NCBI RefSeq assembly: GCF_000176915.2
Contig: NC_014844.1
Span: forward strand, 1,054,001-1,118,000
DNA: 64,000 bases
Origin: Pseudodesulfovibrio aespoeensis Aspo-2
Lineage (GTDB): Bacteria > Desulfobacterota > Desulfovibrionia > Desulfovibrionales > Desulfovibrionaceae
Direction: 5' to 3'
Position numbers and translations under genes: made by a program. Positions within the stretch are counted from its first letter, which is position 1. Each line of letters opens with the position of its first letter. The notes beneath the pieces were generated by a model that saw nothing but the letters and a program-made list of their open reading frames with translations, did no database searches and was not told the origin of the DNA. Below are positions 1-8,991 of the stretch, piece after piece.

Positions 1-121
1 CTGGCCTACCTGCCAGGGCAGGGCAGTGTGCCGCGATGAGTTCATTTTTCCGGTTCATCGTGTCCGACGGGCCGGGAGCGGGTCTGGTCCGCCTTGGCCG
101 AGTCTTCTTATGGGGGCGAAT

Positions 122-994
122 GTGAGCGACGATTGCGAGGTCATGGGGGTCTACTCCCACAGCACCAAATACGAGTACAAGGTGGGCGAGCGCGGCTCGC
201 GCTACCGCAACGGCACCTTCTGGTTCGTGCGTCGGCGCAGCGACGACATCTACGAGGTCCGCCCGCTCAACGCCAACCATGTCCCCTCTGGCGTCACCCG
301 GCTCATAAGTCGCGACGACTTCCTGAAGCAGTACACGCCTGAACTGTCCTATTATCAGGACAACACCCTGCCCTGTCTCGACGCTTTGCAAAAAAAGGTG
401 CGCCTGGGACGGCGCTACTTCAACCTCGGCCAGCTGGACAGGGCCGAGCAGGAATTTTGCAGCGCGGTGCTCATGCAGGAGGACTCGGCTGACGCCCACA
501 TGGGATTGTCCGAGGTCTATGCCGAGCAGCAGGAGTTCACCAAGCTGCGCACCGTGCTCGACAAGCTGCTCAACATCGACGAGGTGTTTCGCGAGGAGCA
601 GCGTCACCGTTTCAACGAGTTCGGCATCAACCTGCGCAAGCAGGGGCGGTTTGACGACGCCATCCGCTTCTACGCCAAGGCGCTCGAAGTCAACGACGAG
701 GACGAGAACCTGCATTTCAACATCGCCCGCGCCTTTCACGGGCGGGGGCGGTGCGAGGAGTGCCGCACACATCTGGCCCGCGCCCTGGCGCTCAATCCTG
801 CCATGCCGGAGGCCAGGAGCTTCTTGCGCGCCCTGGAAGCGGAGCAGGCCGATGCGGACGAACTGGCCCGCAGAACCCGCGAGGGCATGGCCGCACAAGG
901 GGAGCGGGCGGCCCTGGAGCGCAACCGGCAGCGCGCCTCGGGCGATGGGGCCGCATCCGGCGGCAAAATGGATTACGTGCTCTCGTTGAAATAG
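122..994 (+). CDS. TPR-repeat protein, Desulfovibrio type
   Basis: A roughly 290-residue soluble protein. The N-terminal part carries the conserved-looking stretch MGVYSHSTK...PLNANHVPSG, followed by at least three tetratricopeptide-like helical pairs (about residues 110-240; for example RFDDAIRFYAKALEVNDEDE) and a charged Ala/Glu/Arg-rich tail. TPRs normally mediate protein-protein contacts; no enzymatic motif is visible and the partner is unknown. The frame stays open upstream to 26. I prefer the GTG at 122 because a GGGGGCG ribosome-binding site precedes it and related proteins, as I recall them, carry only about ten residues before MGVYS. An ATG at 143 is the alternative. Its 3' end overlaps the convergent hydrolase gene by 22 bases. 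Function unassigned. Confidence 0.8.
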   Translation: MSDDCEVMGVYSHSTKYEYKVGERGSRYRNGTFWFVRRRSDDIYEVRPLNANHVPSGVTRLISRDDFLKQYTPELSYYQDNTLPCLDALQKKVRLGRRYFNLGQLDRAEQEFCSAVLMQEDSADAHMGLSEVYAEQQEFTKLRTVLDKLLNIDEVFREEQRHRFNEFGINLRKQGRFDDAIRFYAKALEVNDEDENLHFNIARAFHGRGRCEECRTHLARALALNPAMPEARSFLRALEAEQADADELARRTREGMAAQGERAALERNRQRASGDGAASGGKMDYVLSLK

Positions 995-1695
995 GCCAGG
1001 GTGGCCGCCCAGGCGTGACGGCAGGTCTTGGCGCAGTGCCACGACCCGGTGGCCGGATCGCCCGGCTGGGTCGCGTTGGCGAATCCGTGGCCCGCATCAG
1101 GGTAGGTGATGACGCGAAAGTCCACCCCGGCCCCGCGCATCTCCTGCTCGAAGACCGGGATCTCGGTCATGGGCACCACCCGGTCGTGGACGCCGTGCAG
1201 CACCAGTATCCTTCCCTTCACATCCCCTGCCGAACAGGGCAGCGGCGTGTTCAGGTAGCCGTAGAAGCTGGCCGTGGCCAGCAGCGGCGCGCCCGAGCGG
1301 GCCAGCTCCAGGGCCGTGCATCCGCCAAAGGAGAAGCCCACGGCATGGAGCCGGGCCGGATCGGCCAGTCCGTGTCCGGCCAGGGCTTGGAGCCCGGCCA
1401 GGGCGCGCTGGCGCATGAGCCGCCTGTCGGACCGGTAGATGCGTGACTGGGCCGATGCCTCCTGCGGGGTCCTGGGGCGGACACCCGCGCCGTACATGTC
1501 GCAGAGCAGGGCGGCAAAGCCGTGTCGGGCCAGCATCTCGGCATGGGGGAGCATGTATCCGCCCGGCCCCATGAACTCGTGGAAGACGAGCACGCCCGGC
1601 AGCGGACCGGACCGGGTCAGGGCATCGTCATGCACGAGCGTCCCTTCAAGGGGCGTCTGGCCGTGCCGGTAGGGCAGGGTCGTGTATGTGATCAC
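973..1695 (-). CDS. Dienelactone hydrolase family protein
   Basis: A 240-residue alpha/beta hydrolase of the dienelactone hydrolase family. The nucleophile elbow reads GFSFGG (Ser122), with Asp171 in GVHDRVVP and His203 in AGHGFAN completing a triad. Classical dienelactone hydrolases use Cys as nucleophile, so the Ser here suggests a general esterase-like member. No signal peptide is seen, so it is probably cytoplasmic. The start is GTG and overlaps the stop of the upstream sialidase-like gene by four bases (GTGA), indicating translational coupling in the operon PaaK-like, sialidase-like, hydrolase. The substrate cannot be read from sequence. Confidence 0.85.
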   Translation of the reverse strand: MITYTTLPYRHGQTPLEGTLVHDDALTRSGPLPGVLVFHEFMGPGGYMLPHAEMLARHGFAALLCDMYGAGVRPRTPQEASAQSRIYRSDRRLMRQRALAGLQALAGHGLADPARLHAVGFSFGGCTALELARSGAPLLATASFYGYLNTPLPCSAGDVKGRILVLHGVHDRVVPMTEIPVFEQEMRGAGVDFRVITYPDAGHGFANATQPGDPATGSWHCAKTCRHAWAATLAYFNEST

Positions 1696-3227
1696 TTGAA
1701 ATCATCCAGGCAAAAGCGCGTGCCGACCACATGGGCGCAGTGCATGGGCTCGTAGCCGTCCTCACTGCCGCCGCCATGGTGGTAGGCGCAGAAATATTCG
1801 TCGTTGCCCAGAGACACCCAGCCCGAATAGCCGAAATCCGGCGATGCGGCCTGCCGGTCGTTGCGCAGCTCCAGCACATGGTCCTGCACCCACTGGTCGG
1901 GCAGGCCATCGTTGGCTTCCCATTCCCAGGCAGAGTCGCGCAGCAGGGTCGGCTCGTGGATGACCAGCCGGACCCGCTCCCAGGTGCAGTCCACCGCGTT
2001 GTCCTCAAAGGGATAGGGCGCGCCGAAGAGGATGGGCCGCGTGTCCGCGTGGTCGTCGTCCACCGCCATTTCGGCCCTGCGCTCCCCGTTGACCAGGAGG
2101 GTGACGCACCCCTTGGCATAGTCGAGCCGGATGGCGTTGAACCGGCCCGGTTCGATGGGGATTGGCGGCTGCCCGTCCTCAGGCTCGATGCGGTCGGGAA
2201 AGATTCGGAACCAGACGCCCAGGCGCAGGCCGCAGCCGTTTGGCCCGGCCCGGTCCACGCGCACCGAGGCTTCCAGGCTGGCCGTGGCCGAGCGCGGGTC
2301 GGTCATGGGCCGCAGGGCGTAGCGGACCACGCTGTCCGGCCCGGCTTCATTGCACACGCGCAGGCCGTGGGGCGTCAGGGTCGGATTGTCCGGGTTGGGG
2401 TGGCGGCCATGGGGCTTGAAATCCCCGGCCAGTTCGGCCTCGGTGCCGAGCCAGGCACAGGTGCCGCCGTCCGGCCCCACGTTGCGGTAGGTGACGAGCA
2501 GCCTGCCGCAGTCCGTCAGCCCCAGGGTGGGGCGGTGGCCGATGAGCGGGGTGGGGACCGGGTCGGACCATGTCCGGCCCAGGTCGTGGCTGGCGCACAG
2601 GTACATGGGCTCGTAGACAAAGCTGTTCTCGCGCATCAGGGCCAGCAGCCGGTTATCTGGCAGCAGGACCATGGACGCCTCGCAGAGCACGAGGTTGCGC
2701 TGGCGGGCCATGACCGAGAGCGGGGTCCAGGTGCGGCCCGAGTCCCCGGAGCAATAGACCATCTGCTCGGTATTGGCCTGCCGGATGGCCGGGTGGGGCG
2801 CGGTGCCCCGGTGCAGGTGCCCGGTGGTCAGCAGCGTGCCGTTGCCAAGCTCGATGGGCCGGTCCATGATGCCGTGGATCAGGCCGGTCGGTCGGGTGGT
2901 CTGCCAGGAGCGTCCTTTGTCCTCACTGCGGTGCAGGAACGGCCCGGCGTCGTCGAGGATGAGCAGTTCGCCGTCCTTGAGCCGGGCCAAGCGCGGGCAA
3001 TGGCTCTGGGGCGCGTCCATGCGCCGGGCCTTGCCGAAGGTGCGTCCCCCGTCCTTGCTCTCCTTGAGCAGCAGGGCGCGGCGCGTGCCCACATGTTGGT
3101 CGAATTCGTTGTAGGCCACCAGCAGGCCCCGCTTGCCCATGCGGATCACGTCAGGGAAGCAGAGGTAGTGGTCCTGCCTGCGGTCGATGACCGTGTGGCG
3201 GGTTGGATCAAGGGTCAGGCTCGGCAT
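1692..3227 (-). CDS. Sialidase-like BNR/Asp-box protein
   Basis: A 511-residue six-bladed-propeller type protein with four clear Asp-boxes: SKDGGRTF (57-64), SEDKGRSW (101-108), SGDSGRTW (160-167) and SHDLGRTW (213-220). Residues about 300-440 look like an inserted or appended beta-sandwich, lectin-like domain (SASVRV...GRFNAIRLDYAKG...VTLLVNGERRAEM), after which the propeller seems to resume. Family members hydrolyse terminal sialic acids or related glycans, but Asp-boxes alone are structural and occur in non-sialidases. No signal peptide or membrane segment is visible, which is unusual for a secreted sialidase. It lies 24 bases downstream of the CoA-ligase-like gene and is coupled to the hydrolase gene. 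Specific function uncertain. Confidence 0.8.
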   Translation of the reverse strand: MPSLTLDPTRHTVIDRRQDHYLCFPDVIRMGKRGLLVAYNEFDQHVGTRRALLLKESKDGGRTFGKARRMDAPQSHCPRLARLKDGELLILDDAGPFLHRSEDKGRSWQTTRPTGLIHGIMDRPIELGNGTLLTTGHLHRGTAPHPAIRQANTEQMVYCSGDSGRTWTPLSVMARQRNLVLCEASMVLLPDNRLLALMRENSFVYEPMYLCASHDLGRTWSDPVPTPLIGHRPTLGLTDCGRLLVTYRNVGPDGGTCAWLGTEAELAGDFKPHGRHPNPDNPTLTPHGLRVCNEAGPDSVVRYALRPMTDPRSATASLEASVRVDRAGPNGCGLRLGVWFRIFPDRIEPEDGQPPIPIEPGRFNAIRLDYAKGCVTLLVNGERRAEMAVDDDHADTRPILFGAPYPFEDNAVDCTWERVRLVIHEPTLLRDSAWEWEANDGLPDQWVQDHVLELRNDRQAASPDFGYSGWVSLGNDEYFCAYHHGGGSEDGYEPMHCAHVVGTRFCLDDFK

Positions 3228-3251
3228 GGTCGTTAGGCAGCCGGATCGGGG

Positions 3252-4541
3252 TTAGTCATCGCCGCGTTCGTCCTGGACCCGCTTTGTCTTGGCGAAGCTG
3301 CGCGGCAGCTCGCCGGGGCCGAGGATGGTCACGTCGCTGCGCACCAGGATGTGCTTGCGGATTTCCGTGGCCACGGTCCGGGCAAGCCCTTCGTCGCTGC
3401 CCGCTCCGGCTTCCGGGGCGCGCTCGACGCGCACGGCCATGTGGTCAAGGCCGTCGTGGCGGGTGAGGGATATCTGGTATTCGGCGGACAGTTCCGGGAA
3501 GCCTTCGAGCACCGAGCCGATCTGGCCGGGGTAGATGTTGACGCCCCGGAAGATGAACATGTCGTCGCTGCGGCCCATGATCCTGTCCACACGCGGCATG
3601 GTCACCCCGCAGGGGCAGGGGCCGGGGATGAGCCGGGTCAGGTCGCGGGTGCGGTAGCGGATGAGCGGCGAGGCCTCTTTTTTGAGCGAGGTGACCACCA
3701 TCTCGCCCACCTCGCCCGGTGCCACGGGCGTGAGGGTCTCGGGGTCCAGGATTTCAAGGATGAAGAGGTCGGCCCAGTAGTGGATGCCCTCATGGGCCAC
3801 GCATTCGAGGCCGGTGCCGGGGCCGTAGAGTTCGGTCATGCCGATGATGTCGAAGCTGTGCTCAAGCCCCAGGGCTTCCTCGAACTGGCGGCGCATCTTC
3901 GGGGTATGGGTCTCGGCGCCGAAGATGGCCCGCTTGAGGGCTATGCGGTCCGTCAGCCCCTGTTTCTGCACCTCTTCGCCCATGAGCAGGGCCATGGACG
4001 CAGTGGAACACAGGCAGGTGGGTTTCAGGTCGGTCAGCATCTGGAGCTGAATTTCGAGCAGGCCGGGGCCGACAGGCAGGGCCATGGCCCCGAAGCGCTC
4101 ACAGCCGAGCTGGAATCCCGCCCCGGCGGTCCACAACCCGTAGCCCACGCAGATCTGGACGCGGTCCTCCACGGTCAGTCCGGCCAGCTCGTAGCAGCGG
4201 GCGAACATGTCCTTCCACACATCGATGTCGTTCTGGGTATAGGCCAGGATCTTGCGCTTGCCCGTGGTGCCGCTGGAGCCGTGGATGCGCACCACGTCCG
4301 CCTCGGGCACAGCGAGCAGGGGCAGGGGGTAGCCGTCCTTGAGGTCGTCGGCAGTGGTGAAGGGGAGCTTGCCAAGGTCGTCCAGGGAGGTGATGTCGCC
4401 GGGCTCAAGGCCCATGCCCTGCATCCGCGAGCGGTAGAAGGGGCTGCCCTGAAAGGCGTGGTTCACGGTCCAGGCCAGCCCTTGCAGCTGGATGTCGCAT
4501 ATCTGGCCCTCGGTCAGGTCCGGGATGAAACGGTGGCGCAT
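3252..4541 (-). CDS. Phenylacetate-CoA ligase family protein
   Basis: A 429-residue adenylate-forming enzyme of the PaaK type, which activates an aryl acid with ATP and CoA. The phosphate-binding motif HGSSGTTGKR lies at about residues 87-96, followed by family-typical IGMTELYGPG and the C-terminal hinge region with RSDDMFIFRGVNIYP. Length matches the family. In Desulfovibrio-like anaerobes such ligases are common and their acid substrates are mostly unknown (arylacetates, indoleacetate, benzoates), so I give no gene symbol. It is the first gene of the minus-strand operon with the sialidase-like and hydrolase genes and is divergent from the prepilin peptidase gene. Confidence 0.9.
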   Translation of the reverse strand: MRHRFIPDLTEGQICDIQLQGLAWTVNHAFQGSPFYRSRMQGMGLEPGDITSLDDLGKLPFTTADDLKDGYPLPLLAVPEADVVRIHGSSGTTGKRKILAYTQNDIDVWKDMFARCYELAGLTVEDRVQICVGYGLWTAGAGFQLGCERFGAMALPVGPGLLEIQLQMLTDLKPTCLCSTASMALLMGEEVQKQGLTDRIALKRAIFGAETHTPKMRRQFEEALGLEHSFDIIGMTELYGPGTGLECVAHEGIHYWADLFILEILDPETLTPVAPGEVGEMVVTSLKKEASPLIRYRTRDLTRLIPGPCPCGVTMPRVDRIMGRSDDMFIFRGVNIYPGQIGSVLEGFPELSAEYQISLTRHDGLDHMAVRVERAPEAGAGSDEGLARTVATEIRKHILVRSDVTILGPGELPRSFAKTKRVQDERGDD

Positions 4542-4673
4542 CAGTAACTCCTTGGTGCGTTCGGCGGCGATGCCCTTGTGCGCAGGGCAGGAATCCGGTA
4601 GCCTTCAGGGTGGCCGCCCAGTGGGTATTCATGCAGTAAAAGCGGCCGATCATCAAGTGTTCAAGGGAGATTC

Positions 4674-5453
4674 ATGGAGAGCGTGCCCGGCTGGCTGTTT
4701 TTTCTGGTCGCTGCCGTCGCCGGTCTGGAACTGGGCGGGTTGGCAACCATTTTCATCCAACGGTGGATAGACGAGCGGCCCATCTTCAGGCCGGGCCGCT
4801 CGGTGTGCCCGTCGTGCAGGCACACCCTGTCCTGGCGCGAGACCATCCCGGTGGTCAGCTTTTTCATGCTCAGGGGGCGATGCCGCCACTGCGACACGCC
4901 CATCGGCGGCCAGTACATGCTGGTGGAGCTCTCCTGCCTGGCCTGGTCCCTGGCCCTGGCCCATCACTTCGGGCCGGGTCTGACCTGGGGGGTCTATCTG
5001 ATCCTCGGATGTCTGCTGGTGGCCGGGAGCTTCATCGACTTCGAGACCTTCATGCTTCCCGACCGCATCACCCTGGGCGGCGCGGTTCTGGCCCTGGGCG
5101 CGGGCATCATCCTGCCCGAGCCGGGCTGGCGCGACAGCGTGGCCGGGGCAGCCTGCGGCGGGGCATTCTTCTGGCTGCTGCAACGCGCCTACCGGCTGTG
5201 GCGCGATGAGGAGGGCCTTGGCACCGGCGATGTCAAGCTCATGGTCATGATCGGGGCCATGACCGGCCTGACCGGCCTGCCCCTGACCATCCTGGCCGCT
5301 GCGGCCACCTCCGGCCTCGCCTGCGTCGTGTACATGCTGCGCCCCGGCGCAAAGGGGCTGAAGACCCGCATCCCCTTTGGCCCGTTCCTGAGCCTTGGCT
5401 GCATGTTTTATGTCCTCTACGGTCAGCAGGTTCTGGGCTGGCTGAATCTCTAG
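4674..5453 (+). CDS. pilD: Prepilin peptidase (type 4 prepilin-like leader peptidase)
   Basis: A 259-residue inner-membrane aspartyl protease that removes the leader from type IV prepilins or type II secretion pseudopilins and N-methylates the new end. Both hallmarks are present: the cytoplasmic zinc-type cysteine pairs CPSC (45-48) and CRHC (70-73) of the methyltransferase domain, and the catalytic aspartates in SFIDFET (Asp122) and GTGDVKL (Asp186). About seven to eight hydrophobic segments span the protein. A ribosome-binding site AAGGGAG precedes the ATG. No pilus genes are adjacent, so the substrate set lies elsewhere. The downstream hydrolase starts 17 bases later and is probably cotranscribed. 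Confidence 0.93.
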   Translation: MESVPGWLFFLVAAVAGLELGGLATIFIQRWIDERPIFRPGRSVCPSCRHTLSWRETIPVVSFFMLRGRCRHCDTPIGGQYMLVELSCLAWSLALAHHFGPGLTWGVYLILGCLLVAGSFIDFETFMLPDRITLGGAVLALGAGIILPEPGWRDSVAGAACGGAFFWLLQRAYRLWRDEEGLGTGDVKLMVMIGAMTGLTGLPLTILAAAATSGLACVVYMLRPGAKGLKTRIPFGPFLSLGCMFYVLYGQQVLGWLNL

Positions 5454-5470
5454 CCTCAAGGGGAGAAGCC

Positions 5471-6373
5471 GTGGTCCGTCGCCCGTTACGTCCTGTGATT
5501 CGCCCGGTCTTGCGTCTGCTTTTGGCGCTCCTGACGCTTCTGGTCCTGATTTCCTGCGCGCACGGGCGGTACATCTCCGTGCCGCTGCTGCCGGTGCACA
5601 CCGTGCAGGTGGATGATGTGCGCCTGGGCTATCGCATGGTCGGATCGGGCGAGCCGCTGCTCATGGTCATGGGCTATGCCGGGACCATGGACGCCTGGGA
5701 CAGCGTCTTTGTCGCCCGGTTGGCCAAAACCCGCCGGGTGATCCTCTTCGACAACCGGAATATGGGCCATTCCTCGACCTCGGACGCGCCGGTGACCATT
5801 GAGCGCATGGCTTGGGACGCCTTGGGCCTGCTCGACGCACTGGGCATCAAACGGGCCGATGTCCTGGGCTGGTCCATGGGCTCGATCATCGCCCAGGAGA
5901 TGGCCCTGGCCCGGCCCGACAAGGTGGGCAAGCTGGTGCTTTACGGCACGGTCTTTGAGCCCGGCCCGGTGCTGGCCGCCCTGGACCGCTTCGACTCAAT
6001 GACTCATGAACAACTGGTGGCGAGCCTGTTCCCCGCCCAGTGGGCGGAGCAGCACCCGGAGGTTTACGCCGGGCTGCCGTCCCCGGCCCTGCCGCCCGCT
6101 CCAAAGGCCGTGGCCCGACAGCGCGAGGCCCTGACCCTGTGGCCGGGAACCGGCGACAGGCTGCCCGGCCTGCCCAGCGACGTGCTCCTGCTGGTGGGCG
6201 AGGACGACAGCGTGACCGAGGCGTGCCAGAGCGTGGCCATGGCCTCGCTGATCCGGGGCGCGTGGCTCGCCCGCTTCGACGGCGGCGGGCACTGGCTCAT
6301 GTACCAGACCCCGGCAGACATGGCCCGGCTGGTGGAGACGTTTCTTTCAACGCGGCAGGATTTGATCAATTAG
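5471..6373 (+). CDS. Alpha/beta hydrolase, predicted lipoprotein
   Basis: A 300-residue alpha/beta hydrolase. The N-terminus is basic, then strongly hydrophobic, and ends in a lipobox-like LISC (Cys29), so it is probably anchored to the outer face of a membrane. The nucleophile elbow is GWSMGS (Ser135); an acidic residue in VGEDDS and a histidine in GGGHWLMY complete the likely triad. The start is GTG with GGGGAG upstream. Family members include esterases, lipases and epoxide or haloalkane hydrolases; the substrate is not readable here. The gene ends 60 bases before the convergent GT39 gene. Confidence 0.83.
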   Translation: MVRRPLRPVIRPVLRLLLALLTLLVLISCAHGRYISVPLLPVHTVQVDDVRLGYRMVGSGEPLLMVMGYAGTMDAWDSVFVARLAKTRRVILFDNRNMGHSSTSDAPVTIERMAWDALGLLDALGIKRADVLGWSMGSIIAQEMALARPDKVGKLVLYGTVFEPGPVLAALDRFDSMTHEQLVASLFPAQWAEQHPEVYAGLPSPALPPAPKAVARQREALTLWPGTGDRLPGLPSDVLLLVGEDDSVTEACQSVAMASLIRGAWLARFDGGGHWLMYQTPADMARLVETFLSTRQDLIN

Positions 6374-6433
6374 CGCCTGGATAAACCATTGGTTCGGCCC
6401 CGCTGGTGTTGTCCCGATGGGTGTCGGGCCAGT

Positions 6434-8014
6434 CTAGTAGCGGCCCGACGGGGTGTCCGGCCACAGTCCCTTGAACCCCTTGCACAGGTGCAGGGTGAAC
6501 TTGCGCGCGGGCTGGCCCCGGAATTCGGCCTGGAAGTGGAGGGGCGGGCCGACCGACTCGAACAGGGCGTGGGCCTCGCCAGGGGCGTCGCCCTGATGCT
6601 CCTTGCGGACCATGATCGCGTCCCAGCCGGTGCGCTCCGCGCCGGGGCCGGGCCAGAGATCGTACTGGTTCATGCGCCGGTCCGGGGTCCACAGGCAGTA
6701 GGTCACGGGCTGCCCCGGCGTGTAAAAGGCCAGCTCCGCCGTCACATCGTACTTGTCGCTGAAGATGAAGACCTGGGCCGGATTGTCAAACTCGGCGTCC
6801 ATGAGCCGCTGCACCTCAAGGCCCAGCCCGTCCCACCCCTTGAGCCGGTTGGTGATGTTGTACTCGGCAGGCAGCGGGGCCAGGGGCGAGACAAAAATGA
6901 GCAGGGTCACAGCCGTGGCAATCCCGGCCAGCGCCAGCCGGGCTTTTTTCGTGCGCTCCGGGTTCTCCCACCATGCCTTGAGGGCCATGCCGCCCAGCAC
7001 GCTTGCGGCCATGAAGGCAACGGCGGTCCAGTTGGCCTCGGTCTTGGACTTGAGCGCCCACAGGGTGATCGCCCCCCACAGCGGCCAGAAAAAAAGGGCC
7101 GATTGCAGATCACGCCGGTACGCACGATCAAACGCGCCGATAGGCCCGAAAAAGCTCTTGCGCACCGCGCGCCAGCCGCCGATCATCACCAAAACAAACC
7201 ACCACGGCCCCAGTAGCCCGATCTGCGCCCCAAACATCTCCAGAAACGGGACGATGCGCAGGCTGAAAGGCTTTGGCTCGCCCGTGGACAGCCTGGCCAC
7301 ATGCCTGAAGCCCACCCAGTCGTGCTGCATGTTCCAAAGGATGATGGGCAGCATGCCCACGGCCACGCCGATCACGCCAGCCAGCACAAAGTTCCGCCAG
7401 AATCTCGGCGGCAACTGCCCGCGCAGATGGAGAATCACGGCATACACCTGGGCCAGGCCCATGAAGGCGAGCATCATGTACTTGGCCCAAATGCCCACGG
7501 CCAGACACGCCCCAAGCACCACGAATGGCACGCTCGACGGCACATGGTCCGGCCTGTTGCGCGTGGCCGCGGCCAGGGCGAAGAACCCCACGGTCCAGCA
7601 CAAAATAAGCGGATTGTCCGTGGTCATTAGGATGCCCAGCCCGCTGAACAGCGGCATGGTGGCGGCCACGAACAGCACGAACACCGCCAGCCGATACTCG
7701 CGCCAGACCCGCGAGACGCCCACGTACAACGCCGCCTGGATCGCGCTCATGCCGATCACCGAGCCGAACCGGACCCCAAGCTCGACACTGCCGAACACCT
7801 TGCACCACAGCCCGATGATCCCGGCTATGAGCGGCCCCTTGGAATAATACGAGAGCTGCGGCCTGCGAATCCAGTCCCAATACTGGGCCTCGTCCTGCAC
7901 CAGATTGAGCTGGCCCGTGGCCACAAACCAGTACCGGACCGCAAACGACACCGCGATCACCACAAAGGCGATCACGTCCAGACGCGGAGAATATGATTCA
8001 TTGATGGGCTGCAT
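6434..8014 (-). CDS. GT39-family membrane glycosyltransferase (ArnT-like)
   Basis: A 526-residue integral membrane protein with about ten to twelve hydrophobic segments and a short soluble C-terminal domain. The first periplasmic loop contains VQDEAQYWDW, matching the DE(A)xY catalytic-acid motif of dolichol- or undecaprenyl-phosphate-sugar-dependent transferases, and YYSKGPL follows, as in ArnT-like proteins. Such enzymes transfer sugars from a polyprenyl-phosphate carrier to lipid A, other glycolipids or proteins on the periplasmic side. No lipid A modification operon is adjacent, so the acceptor is unknown. It stands alone, convergent with the lipoprotein hydrolase gene and separated from the CBS gene by a large hairpin. 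Confidence 0.88.
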   Translation of the reverse strand: MQPINESYSPRLDVIAFVVIAVSFAVRYWFVATGQLNLVQDEAQYWDWIRRPQLSYYSKGPLIAGIIGLWCKVFGSVELGVRFGSVIGMSAIQAALYVGVSRVWREYRLAVFVLFVAATMPLFSGLGILMTTDNPLILCWTVGFFALAAATRNRPDHVPSSVPFVVLGACLAVGIWAKYMMLAFMGLAQVYAVILHLRGQLPPRFWRNFVLAGVIGVAVGMLPIILWNMQHDWVGFRHVARLSTGEPKPFSLRIVPFLEMFGAQIGLLGPWWFVLVMIGGWRAVRKSFFGPIGAFDRAYRRDLQSALFFWPLWGAITLWALKSKTEANWTAVAFMAASVLGGMALKAWWENPERTKKARLALAGIATAVTLLIFVSPLAPLPAEYNITNRLKGWDGLGLEVQRLMDAEFDNPAQVFIFSDKYDVTAELAFYTPGQPVTYCLWTPDRRMNQYDLWPGPGAERTGWDAIMVRKEHQGDAPGEAHALFESVGPPLHFQAEFRGQPARKFTLHLCKGFKGLWPDTPSGRY

Positions 8015-8066
8015 GATTGTGAAGAGTCAGGTATAATACCTCCGCCCCCATGGCAAGTGTGGACAT

Positions 8067-8165
8067 GCCTCCGGCGGCCGGGGGAAGGGAGCGGGGAACC
8101 TTTTGAGAAAGGTTCCCCGCTCCCTTCCCCCGGACCCCCATCCCTCACCCCTCCAAAACTTTTTA
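8067..8165 (+). repeat. Palindromic intergenic element, left copy
   Basis: A roughly 100-base element: it opens with GCCTCCGGCGGCCGGGGG, then forms a 23-bp perfect stem (8078-8100 with 8111-8133, loop TTTTGAGAAA), then reads GGACCCCCATCCC and ends in AAAACTTTTTA. The same modules occur in inverted orientation at 10845-11021. It lies between the CBS gene stop (8200) and the GT39 start (8014) and would act as a transcript-end hairpin for the CBS operon, although no T-run follows the stem on the minus strand. I recall similar hairpin elements as common after Desulfovibrio genes. Confidence 0.8.
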
Positions 8166-8199
8166 TGTCGCTTCGCGAGGGGCTTGGAGGGGCTGGCCG

Positions 8200-8595
8200 T
8201 TACAGCAGGTTGTTGTCGAGCACCAGCGACGAGAGGGTGACCACGCCGACGACTTCGCCCAGGTCTTCGACGGGCGCGCTGCGCACGCTGGTCCTGTTCA
8301 TCAGGCGGATCGCGTGGCGAATGTCCATCTTGGCCGGGACGGTGATGATCGGCTTGGTCATGATCTCGTAGATGCTGACGTCCTTGCCGTCGAGGCCGGG
8401 CACGATGACTTTCTTGACCAGGTCGGTGATGGTGACCATGCCCCAGGCGTCGTCATCGTTGCGCCGGGCGACCAGCAGCTCCGAGACGCGTGCGGTGCGC
8501 ATCATCGCGGCTGCGTCCGATGCCGTAGCCATACCGTCGATGCTCAGCACCTCTTTCTTCATGACATCGCCTACGCGCACAATGGGTGCAGACAT
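8200..8595 (-). CDS. Two-CBS-domain protein
   Basis: A 131-residue soluble protein consisting almost entirely of a tandem CBS (Bateman) pair: about residues 6-65 (VGDVMKKEVLSIDGMATASDAA... WGMVTITDLV) and 75-131 (IYEIMTKPIITVPAKMDIRHA... VVGVVTLSSLV). CBS pairs bind adenosine nucleotides (AMP, ATP, SAM) and regulate partner proteins, often transporters. It is the last gene of the minus-strand module DUF1538-DUF1538-PII-like-CBS, 48 bases after the PII-like gene, which suggests a nucleotide-sensing subunit for the membrane proteins. That role is inference. Confidence 0.9.
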   Translation of the reverse strand: MSAPIVRVGDVMKKEVLSIDGMATASDAAAMMRTARVSELLVARRNDDDAWGMVTITDLVKKVIVPGLDGKDVSIYEIMTKPIITVPAKMDIRHAIRLMNRTSVRSAPVEDLGEVVGVVTLSSLVLDNNLL

Positions 8596-8643
8596 GACTC
8601 CTCCTGTGCCGGGCCGATTTGGTCGGCGCGGTTCGATTGTCGT

Positions 8644-8991
8644 TTACAGATACTGTTCCCTGACTTCTTCCTTGAACCGTTCGATCTGGCTTTCCATGCC
8701 GATGACCTGCTCGATGGGCAGGACAAAGGCGATGCCGGTACCCGGCTTGTGGAATTCCCCCGCCTCTCGGATGGCCTCAAGGACGGGTTTGACGAGATGC
8801 TCCTCCAGCAGGAACATGACAATGTCGGTCTGATCTTCCAGGGCAAGGCCGAAGAAGGTCATGGCCTCGCGCATGCCTGTGCCGCGTCCGGGAATGATGG
8901 TTGCCCCGGTGGCGCCGACAGCCTTGGCCGCATCCACGATGGGATCGGTCTTATGCGTTTTGACCGGCGCGAGTATCAGCTTGAATTTCAT
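8644..8991 (-). CDS. PII-like regulatory protein
   Basis: A 115-residue protein with the PII ferredoxin-like fold pattern: strand MKFKLILAPV, helix TDPIVDAAKAVGATG, a shortened T-loop region IIPGRGTGMREAM, and the B-loop-like KPGTGIAFVLPIEQV. It has no Tyr in the loop for uridylylation. PII-like proteins bind nucleotides and control membrane transporters by direct contact. Its start, with a strong AGGGGGT site, lies 41 bases inside the end of the DUF1538 gene, so the two are tightly coupled. Context indicates a dedicated regulator of the DUF1538 pair, distinct from the canonical glnK at 25.6 kb. Confidence 0.88.
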   Translation of the reverse strand: MKFKLILAPVKTHKTDPIVDAAKAVGATGATIIPGRGTGMREAMTFFGLALEDQTDIVMFLLEEHLVKPVLEAIREAGEFHKPGTGIAFVLPIEQVIGMESQIERFKEEVREQYL

